A stretch of 9,248 nucleotides of DNA, taken from Calditrichaceae bacterium (lineage in GTDB: Bacteria; Calditrichota; Calditrichia; Calditrichales; Calditrichaceae). Positions within the stretch are counted from its first letter, which is position 1. Each line of letters begins with the position of its first letter. The notes under the pieces are model-generated. The model did no database searches. It saw only the letters and a list, made by a program, of their open reading frames with translations, and had not been told where the DNA came from. Positions 1 through 5,452 of this stretch are shown piece by piece. The translations under genes were made by a program, and so were the position numbers. Where the stretch lies: positions 1 through 9,248 of the forward strand of contig JAUXGF010000069.1 of assembly GCA_030622395.1 (NCBI GenBank), in the 5' to 3' direction.

Positions 1-48
1 TGACACGAAACACTAAAATCAACGTTTATTATATTAATTAACGTCTGG

Positions 49-131
49 ACAACCCCCTCAGTCCCCCTTTTTTAAGGGGGAAGCTTTGCATTATCCCTTA
101 AGTTAACGCTTATGGGGGTTAGGGGTGGGTC
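49..131. repeat. C-rich/G-rich nested inverted repeat in the upstream gap
   Basis: An inner hairpin pairs CCCCCTT (63-69) with AAGGGGG (74-80) around a TTTT loop. An outer pair matches AACCCCC (51-57) with GGGGGTT (114-120). The right flank GGGGTTAGGGGTGGGTC is of a kind I associate with dispersed intergenic repeats in FCB-group and some other genomes, so this is probably a genome-wide repeat copy rather than a gene-specific regulator. The inner hairpin lacks a clean T-run on its 3' side, so I do not call it an intrinsic terminator. The sequence shows the pairing directly; membership in a repeat family is inference, as no second copy lies in this window. Confidence 0.6.
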
Positions 132-173
132 AAAGTCTATACAATATTCCCGCCCCAAAAAGGGTTTGTACTA

Positions 174-187
174 AAAAAGCGCTTTTT
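174..187. repeat. 14-bp perfect palindrome AAAAAGCGCTTTTT
   Basis: AAAAAGCGCTTTTT is fully self-complementary and sits 54 bp before the TTG start of the outer-membrane gene. It runs directly into TTTTCGTTCAGACAC (184-198), which also occurs as an arm of the nested repeat downstream. It could be an operator, a bidirectional terminator-like element with almost no loop, or simply the eroded end of a repeat element. The sequence does not discriminate between these. Confidence 0.4.
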
Positions 188-198
188 CGTTCAGACAC
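184..198 (+). repeat. Repeat terminus shared with the 2491-2642 element
   Basis: The 15 bases TTTTCGTTCAGACAC exactly match the reverse complement of the left arm of the inverted repeat at 2491-2511, and match the right arm at 2622-2642 apart from one A/G difference. A weak possible mate on the other side of this gap is GTCTGGAC at 43-50, against GTCTGAAC in the intact arm. The region 43-198 may therefore be a decayed copy of an element with the same ends but a different interior. The 15-base identity is seen directly; the decayed-mate reading is tentative. Confidence 0.45.
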
Positions 199-228
199 GA
201 TTTAATAAATTTTTGCGATTATCGAATT

Positions 229-244
229 AAGGATTAGGAAATTG
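229..244 (+). promoter_or_regulatory. Ribosome binding site supporting a TTG start
   Basis: AAGGA at 229-233, followed by AGGAA at 236-240, precedes TTG at 242-244; the first lies 8 bases from the start codon. This supports TTG rather than the next in-frame ATG at 323, which would begin inside the hydrophobic part of the signal peptide and remove its basic N-terminal region. Confidence 0.55.
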
Positions 245-2452
245 ACCGGAAAACTTTTTAAGGAAAAATCGTACAGACTTTCACGAAAATTAACTTTATG
301 TTTAATTTTTGTCATTTTATCTATGCAGCTTTTAACTAACGGATTTGCACAGGAGGGCATAGTTATAGGCGCCCGTCCGCAGGGCTTAGGCGGAAGTTTC
401 GCCGCGGTTTCCGGAGATCCTTACAGCGTATTCTACAATCCTGCGGGAATCGGGGAACTTCGTCGACTTAGCGTTTCATTGTTTTATGCCCGCCCTGTGT
501 CGGGCTTAACTTACGGCGGCAGCTCTTTAAGTTATGGCGGCGTTTTTATGCCCGTTTCCTATTTCGGGACAGCGGGATTAAATTTTATTCAACGAGCGAC
601 AGATAATGGAAATATTACTTTATTAACGGAAAATCTTTTGAATTTTTCATGGGGCAAATCACTAAACAAGCTGATTAGCGTCGGCGCTAATTTCGACTAT
701 TATTTTCACCAATGGAATGAGGAAGCGATAGGAGACAATCCCTACCTGGCCGGCAAAACAAACTCCGATGGCTTTGGCGTGGACGTCGGCGTTCAGGCCC
801 GGATAACGCAGTCGTTTCACAGCGGTTTAACTATTGAAAATCTTCTGCAGCCGGATATTGGGTTGATTGAAGAAAATAAACTCCCCCGCAAGTTAATAGT
901 CGGTGGGTTATACCAATGGGAAAAAGCGGCGCCCTTTTTAGTTTTGGCAGATCTGCATTGGGATTTCGAGGAGTCCCGTCAGAGTTGGAATTTTGGCATT
1001 GAAAAAGGGATTGAAAGAGCTGCTTTACGCGGCGGCATTGAAACGGAAGCGGATTATTTCAAATGGTCGCTTGGCGCGGGATACAGGTTTACTGCGGGCA
1101 ATTTACGATTTTGTCTCGATTATGCTTATACTCAAACAACAGGCGGATTAGACTGGCAGCCCTCTCCTCATGTGTTTAGCTTTACTATAAATTTTGCAAA
1201 GCCGGGCGCTAAAATCAGTAAAAGTAAAGAATCGCCTCCAGCCCAAAAGTATGCCGATGAAAGCCGGATTACAAACGACATATTAAAGCCGCATTTAAAA
1301 ATTAAAGCTTACCCGCGTTTAGTGCGTTTCAATCAAGATAATGTCGCAGATACATTGTTTATCGAATTGGAGGCTGAGGATATAGGTCAATTCTCTTCCG
1401 GATTGAAAGAATGGGGTTTGATTTTCCAGAGGGAAGACAAGGGAAGCGCTGAATGTGTGTTAGCGCTCGAAGATACTACCAAGCCGCCTGCCATTTTAAA
1501 ATGGACCGGAATTGACAGCACCGGAAAATTAGCGCCGAACGGATGGTACAGGCTTATCTTTACCGCCTCCGACAACTCCGGAAACCGGACAGAGAGGCGG
1601 GACGTCCGTTTCAAAGTCGCTTCTAAAAAGAATGATCCAACGCCGCCGGTAATTAGTTTTATACCTTCGGATACCCTGGTTTCCCCTGACGGAGACCATA
1701 AGAATGATGTGCTTAAATTTCGTATAAATGTGCATGATCCCGAATCGGAAATCATTAAATGGGGACTGCATATTTTTCACATAGACAAGGATTCTGTAAA
1801 AAAAGTTGTAAAAACATTTGGAGGGAAAAAACGGCGAATTCCATCATCTATCACATGGCGCAGCGATGATGATGATTGGCAGCGCGTTACAAACGGAGTT
1901 TATTATGCCCGGTTCTTTGTTGAAAACGAGGTTGGAAATTTCAGCGAGACAACGCCTTTTAGATTAAGAGTGCAGGCAAATGAACAATTAATAATGCAGA
2001 GAATTAAAGAAGAAGAAATGAAAAAAGAATTAGCCGTTAAAGAAGCGCTTAAGGATATTGAACCGGTAGAAAAAGTTGAAACGCCCATAGAGCATGAAGC
2101 TAAACCGGAAGCAGCCGCTCCTTCATATAATAAAATTGAAACATTTTTAATAAGCGGCAAAAAAATAATTAAGGCGCCTTCCTTTTATTTTACGGTTTCA
2201 GACAAACTTCTGGATGAATCATCAAAATCTGCGCTGTTAATGTTTATTTCACAACTACAGAATTTCCCTGAGCGAAGCGCTGTTTTACAATGTTACGCTG
2301 CAAATAAAGAAATTGCCCTGAAAAGGGGGAAAGATATAAAAAATTACCTTGTAAAACAATTTAGTGTTGAAGCAAATCGAATTTTAGTCGAAGGTAATGA
2401 AACAGGACAGGATAAGATAGAAATTAGGATAAAAACAAAAAAGGAAGAATGA
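242..2452 (+). CDS. PorV/PorQ-type outer membrane protein with Ig-like domains and degenerate OmpA-like C-terminus
   Basis: Probably an outer-membrane beta-barrel with a long non-barrel tail. Residues 1-36 form a signal peptide: basic start, hydrophobic LTLCLIFVIL stretch, likely cleavage after G-F-A36. Residues 43-70 carry the PorV/PorQ-type signature GARPQGLGGSFAAVSGDP followed by Y-N-P-A-G. Alternating strands continue to about 318 and end in VFSFTINF, typical of a last barrel strand. Two Ig-like/FlgD-like segments follow, at about 360-460 (ending NGWYRLIFTASDNSGN...) and 468-578, the second containing SPDGDHKNDVLKF, like Bacteroidota-type Ig modules. A charged helix (580-625) leads to residues 640-732, which resemble a shrunken OmpA-like domain (IALKRGKDIKNYLV followed by NRILVEGNE). 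The usual G-x-T-D segment is replaced by CYAANK, so peptidoglycan binding is doubtful. The family is linked in Bacteroidota to type IX secretion and surface export, but nothing nearby confirms that role. A 255-bp repeat-filled gap separates it from the kinases, so it is probably a separate transcription unit. Confidence 0.85.
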   Translation: MTGKLFKEKSYRLSRKLTLCLIFVILSMQLLTNGFAQEGIVIGARPQGLGGSFAAVSGDPYSVFYNPAGIGELRRLSVSLFYARPVSGLTYGGSSLSYGGVFMPVSYFGTAGLNFIQRATDNGNITLLTENLLNFSWGKSLNKLISVGANFDYYFHQWNEEAIGDNPYLAGKTNSDGFGVDVGVQARITQSFHSGLTIENLLQPDIGLIEENKLPRKLIVGGLYQWEKAAPFLVLADLHWDFEESRQSWNFGIEKGIERAALRGGIETEADYFKWSLGAGYRFTAGNLRFCLDYAYTQTTGGLDWQPSPHVFSFTINFAKPGAKISKSKESPPAQKYADESRITNDILKPHLKIKAYPRLVRFNQDNVADTLFIELEAEDIGQFSSGLKEWGLIFQREDKGSAECVLALEDTTKPPAILKWTGIDSTGKLAPNGWYRLIFTASDNSGNRTERRDVRFKVASKKNDPTPPVISFIPSDTLVSPDGDHKNDVLKFRINVHDPESEIIKWGLHIFHIDKDSVKKVVKTFGGKKRRIPSSITWRSDDDDWQRVTNGVYYARFFVENEVGNFSETTPFRLRVQANEQLIMQRIKEEEMKKELAVKEALKDIEPVEKVETPIEHEAKPEAAAPSYNKIETFLISGKKIIKAPSFYFTVSDKLLDESSKSALLMFISQLQNFPERSAVLQCYAANKEIALKRGKDIKNYLVKQFSVEANRILVEGNETGQDKIEIRIKTKKEE

Positions 2453-2468
2453 AATAGTTTATATTTTA

Positions 2469-2673
2469 GCGTTCAGTTATCAGCGCTCAATAATTAGTGT
2501 CTGAACGAAAATACTTTTTCTTGTCATTTCGATCCCGACGGTTCGGGAAGAAATCTGTAAACCCTTGATATTTAGAGGCAATAGATTTCTCGCTCCGCTT
2601 CGAAATGACAGTTTTGGTTAGTTTTCGTTCAGGCACTAATTAGTAAAATATTTTAAAGCTGATAGCTGAATGC
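2469..2673 (+). repeat. Three-level nested inverted repeat (MITE-like or long hairpin)
   Basis: Three arm pairs are nested like shells. The outer arms, 2469-2484 and 2658-2673, match at 14 of 16 positions. The middle arms, 2491-2511 and 2622-2642, match at 20 of 21. The inner arms TGTCATTTCGA (2522-2532) and TCGAAATGACA (2600-2610) are perfect, with AGAAATCT (2549-2556) and AGATTTCT (2583-2590) inside them. A small hairpin, CCCGA-CGGT-TCGGG, sits at 2534-2547. All three arm mismatches would be G-U pairs in a + strand transcript. The element fills most of the gap between the outer-membrane gene and the first kinase. It may be a stack of insertions of small non-autonomous repeats, and may act as a transcription barrier or mRNA-stabilising structure between the two genes. 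The pairing is seen directly; mobility and function are inferred. Confidence 0.75.
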
Positions 2674-2688
2674 TGACAGCTTTCAGCT
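2664..2688 (+). repeat. Hairpin AGCTGAA/TTCAGCT before the Cache kinase
   Basis: AGCTGAA (2664-2670) pairs perfectly with TTCAGCT (2682-2688) across an 11-base loop, 19 bases before the kinase start codon. It overlaps the right outer arm of the nested repeat, so the two structures are mutually exclusive. No T-run follows, so it is not an obvious terminator. It may be a remnant of an 'AGCTGA'-type simple repeat. Confidence 0.4.
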
Positions 2689-2707
2689 AATACAACAGAG
2701 AATAATT

Positions 2708-4951
2708 ATGATAAAAGAAAAGATATATCAAGAATTAAATCTATCAAAGTGGCGGTTTATCCTGCTTTTTTGTTTAGGAGGCACAATACCTGTTATTCTG
2801 TTGGGGATATTTGCCGTCACATCATTTTCTAATTCTATGAAGAATCAAATTCTTAAAGATAATTTTTCCACAGCTAAAATCGCCTCAAAATTGATAGAGC
2901 AGCATCTTCATAATTCAAAAGAAATACTACAAGCCATAGCCGGCGATGAGGATATTATTCAAATAATTGAACAAAGTGAATTTAATAAATTTGACGGGAT
3001 ATTAGAAAAATATCATATTCGGCTGCACTATTTTCAATACCTTTCCATTTATACTCCCGAAGGTTCGCTGCGCGGTATTTCACCATCGAACGCAAAGGCG
3101 CTTCAGGAAAATGTATTTTTTCAGGATTGGTATAAAGGCGTCAGCAGTCAATGGGAACCATATATCTCAAATGTCTACCGGGCTGAAGTAGCCCCGTTTC
3201 CGTATGTAGTGGCTATTGTTATCCCGATTCTTAACGCGGAAAAACAAGTGATCGGAATGGTAATGGCGCCTTTTAAGATCGAAACAATACGAGACTGGGC
3301 AAAGTCAGCGGTTATCGGCAAAGATGGGTTTTTATTTGTTGTTGATCGTACCGGGGCCGCCGTTGTCCATCCTCAAATTGATGAAGAAAAACCCCCTCAA
3401 AATTTATTAGGCGATCCTTCAGTGGAAAAAGTAATCGGACAAAATGAAGGCGCCGAACTTATCACTTATCAAAACAAGCGGCATTTTACCGCCTATACAT
3501 TCATCCCGTCGATTGGGTGGGGAACTATAGTCCGCCAGCCTTATGAAAGCGCCATGGCTTCCATCCGCCTGGTATCGCTTATTATTTTCATTGTCTGCGT
3601 TTTTCTAATTATTGCTAATTCAATACTCGGCGTTTATTTGGGGAAAATATACGGCTCAAACTTACAGCTTCGTCAGACTATCGAATCTAAAAATACAGCT
3701 TTGGAAATAGCAAATAAGAATCTTGAAAAAAGCAATAAAGATTTGGAACTGATAAATAAGATAAATTCGACAATGAATCAATCGCTGAATATTGATGAAA
3801 TCTTTCAGCATACCCTTGAAGAATTACTCATTTTTACGCAAGCGGAAGCAGGCTTGATTTCTCTGTTTGACGCACGTTCTAAAAAGTTAAAATTGGCTGC
3901 TATCCATGGCATTTCTGAAGACGCTGCCCATAAATATGAACAAACATCTTTAGAACAAAGCTATGCAGGATTAAGCTTAAAAGCGCTGCAACCTATGAGA
4001 AAAACATCAAACCAGCAGAACCCTTTATTTGAAGACGCTGTAGAAAACCAATTGGGTTTAACTTCATTTCTTTGTATGCCGATAATTCATAAAGTAGGGC
4101 CGGTCGGCGTGATCACTTTAGGGATGAAAGCCGATCTTTACATTGATTATAACGAGGACACTTTAAAAATTATAAGCGATCAGATGGCGGCGGCTTCGGA
4201 AAACGCCCGCCTGTACCAAAAAGTAGAACAACAACGGGAGCAGATTAAACAAGGCAGCGAGAACAAATCGGCGTTTGTACGAAACATTAGCCATCAATTG
4301 CGCACGCCGTTAAATGCCGTAATTTCTTATGCCCAAATTTTACAATATGATAAAAAGCTGGATGAATCTCAGGAAAAGTATGTGGAAAGCATTGTGAAAG
4401 GCGGCAAACTGCTTCAGCAATTAATAGAGGGTGTTGTTGATCTGTCAAAAATTGAAGCGGGAATAGTTGAATTTAATCCCGAAAAAATCTTAGCCGATGA
4501 AATTATAAAAGAAGTACAAACGTTGTTATCTTCTGCGGTTTCTTCAAAGAAATTAAAAATGGTTTTTAAATATAATAAGAATTTATCTTTTAACGCCGAT
4601 AAGATCCGTATGCAGCAGATATTTTATAATTTACTAAATAACGCAATTAATTTTTCGAAAGACTCCGGGAAAATTACAATGACGATTGCAGAACAAAACG
4701 CAGAAATTCTGTTTTCAATAAAAGATGAGGGTCCCAATATTGCGCCTGAAGATTTTGATTTGGTTTTCAAAGAGTTTCAACAGATCAATGATGAAAGCAA
4801 ACGAATTTATAAAGGTACGGGAATAGCGATGGCGCTTTCTAAAAAATATATAGAACTGCATCACGGTAGAATCCGGATAGAAAACAAAGAAAAAAAAGGC
4901 GTTATTTTCCATTTTACAATCCCGAAAGAAAATGCCGCCGTTTCTGTCTAA
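2708..4951 (+). CDS. Membrane histidine kinase: Cache-TM-coiled coil-GAF-HisKA-HATPase with eroded ATP-site glycines
   Basis: A 747-residue sensor kinase of the inner membrane. TM1 is about 17-40. The periplasmic part (41-285) looks like a double Cache domain: DWAKSAVIGKDGFLFVVD, then G-x-x-V-V-H-P at 216-222, is the typical membrane-distal to membrane-proximal pattern. TM2 is about 287-310. A coiled coil (318-355) replaces a recognisable HAMP, then a GAF domain (360-500) and HisKA with His529 in ISHQLRTPLNAV. The Glu usually after the His is Gln530. The N-box is intact (NLLNNA, Asn645). The G1 box reads D673-E-G-P-N-I, where D-x-G-x-G-I is expected, and the G2 box reads G703-T-G-I-A-M, where G-T-G-L-G-L is expected, so ATP-lid function may be altered or weak. 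The ATG has only a weak upstream AGAG (2697-2700). The likely phosphoryl partner is the receiver 122 bp downstream. Family assignment is firm; ligand and kinase activity are unknown. Confidence 0.92.
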   Translation: MIKEKIYQELNLSKWRFILLFCLGGTIPVILLGIFAVTSFSNSMKNQILKDNFSTAKIASKLIEQHLHNSKEILQAIAGDEDIIQIIEQSEFNKFDGILEKYHIRLHYFQYLSIYTPEGSLRGISPSNAKALQENVFFQDWYKGVSSQWEPYISNVYRAEVAPFPYVVAIVIPILNAEKQVIGMVMAPFKIETIRDWAKSAVIGKDGFLFVVDRTGAAVVHPQIDEEKPPQNLLGDPSVEKVIGQNEGAELITYQNKRHFTAYTFIPSIGWGTIVRQPYESAMASIRLVSLIIFIVCVFLIIANSILGVYLGKIYGSNLQLRQTIESKNTALEIANKNLEKSNKDLELINKINSTMNQSLNIDEIFQHTLEELLIFTQAEAGLISLFDARSKKLKLAAIHGISEDAAHKYEQTSLEQSYAGLSLKALQPMRKTSNQQNPLFEDAVENQLGLTSFLCMPIIHKVGPVGVITLGMKADLYIDYNEDTLKIISDQMAAASENARLYQKVEQQREQIKQGSENKSAFVRNISHQLRTPLNAVISYAQILQYDKKLDESQEKYVESIVKGGKLLQQLIEGVVDLSKIEAGIVEFNPEKILADEIIKEVQTLLSSAVSSKKLKMVFKYNKNLSFNADKIRMQQIFYNLLNNAINFSKDSGKITMTIAEQNAEILFSIKDEGPNIAPEDFDLVFKEFQQINDESKRIYKGTGIAMALSKKYIELHHGRIRIENKEKKGVIFHFTIPKENAAVSV

Positions 4952-4962
4952 AAAAGACAGAA
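4942..4962 (+). other. Hairpin spanning the stop codon of the Cache kinase
   Basis: TTCTGTCT (4942-4949) pairs perfectly with AGACAGAA (4955-4962) around an AAAAA loop, and the TAA stop (4949-4951) lies at the stem-loop junction. No T-run follows, so it is a poor intrinsic terminator. It could slow 3' decay or reduce read-through into the receiver gene. It may also be chance in A-rich sequence. Confidence 0.35.
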
Positions 4963-5073
4963 CAAGCGCTGCTTATGAAAAAAATTTATTAATAGGATTC
5001 ATCGGGAGTAATCGGAGGCAGGGACAGCGCTGCAAGGGGATGAATTCTAAACCTAATTTGGAAGATTGAAAAT

Positions 5074-5439
5074 ATGTATGTATTAGTTGTTGACGATGAA
5101 TCCTGGAATCGAGATATTCTTAAAGAAATTCTTACGCGGCAGGGAATAGAAAATATTATTGAAGCAAAAAACTCACAAGAAGTTTTTGAAGCCGTTAAGA
5201 AATATACCTTCGATTTGATTTTTATGGATATACTGCTGCCAGGGAAAAGCGGCTTGGAAATTGTCAGCCAATTAAGGGATAAACCGGAAACCGCAAATGT
5301 TCCTGTAATTGCTATGACGGCAGAGGCAATGAAAGGGGATAAAGAAAAAATCCTTAATGCCGGGTGTAACGAATACATATCAAAACCGATTGATTTGTGG
5401 GGTTTCCTTGAAGTCCTAAAAAAATATGTAAAAAAATGA
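5074..5439 (+). CDS. Single-domain response regulator (receiver only)
   Basis: A 121-residue free receiver domain with the complete phosphorylation site: acidic pair Asp7-Asp8 in VLVVDDE, phospho-acceptor Asp52 in FMDILLP, switch Thr82 in AMTAEA, and Lys104 in the S-K-P-I motif. It ends just after the last helix, with no output domain, so like Spo0F, CheY or DivK it probably passes phosphate on or acts by protein contact. The start places the receiver strand at residue 2, and an in-frame stop at 5041-5043 with no ATG between fixes it. GGAAG at 5060-5064 is a modest ribosome site. It sits between two histidine kinases and only 10 bp before the double-core kinase, so that kinase is a strong candidate partner, with the Cache kinase as the other. 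No HPt protein is visible to complete a relay. Confidence 0.93.
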   Translation: MYVLVVDDESWNRDILKEILTRQGIENIIEAKNSQEVFEAVKKYTFDLIFMDILLPGKSGLEIVSQLRDKPETANVPVIAMTAEAMKGDKEKILNAGCNEYISKPIDLWGFLEVLKKYVKK

Positions 5440-5452
5440 GGTTAAAAATATG
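5438..5452 (+). promoter_or_regulatory. Ribosome binding site overlapping the receiver stop codon
   Basis: GAGGT (5438-5442) overlaps the TGA stop (5437-5439) of the receiver gene and lies 7 bases before the ATG at 5450. This arrangement favours translational coupling and strongly supports co-expression of the receiver and the double kinase. Confidence 0.6.

Noticed and set aside
63..80. C/G hairpin as a terminator for an upstream gene
   Set aside because: The 3' side is followed by AAGCTTTGCA rather than a T-run, and no upstream gene is visible.
323..325. ATG as alternative start of the outer-membrane gene
   Set aside because: It would begin inside the signal-peptide hydrophobic core and lacks a ribosome site, whereas TTG at 242 has both a good site and a basic N-terminus.
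1387..2160. Reverse-strand open frames of 83-122 residues inside the outer-membrane gene
   Set aside because: They overlap a long well-supported coding frame, show no recognisable domain and have low-complexity shadow composition.
5040..5069. Nine-codon leader peptide (MNSKPNLED) before the receiver gene
   Set aside because: AAGGGG directly abuts its ATG with no spacing, and there is no codon bias or attenuator structure to support translation.
4989..5378. Reverse-strand open frame of 129 residues over the receiver gene
   Set aside because: It is antisense to a receiver with every catalytic residue in place; its protein is Ser/Ile/Phe-rich with no motif.
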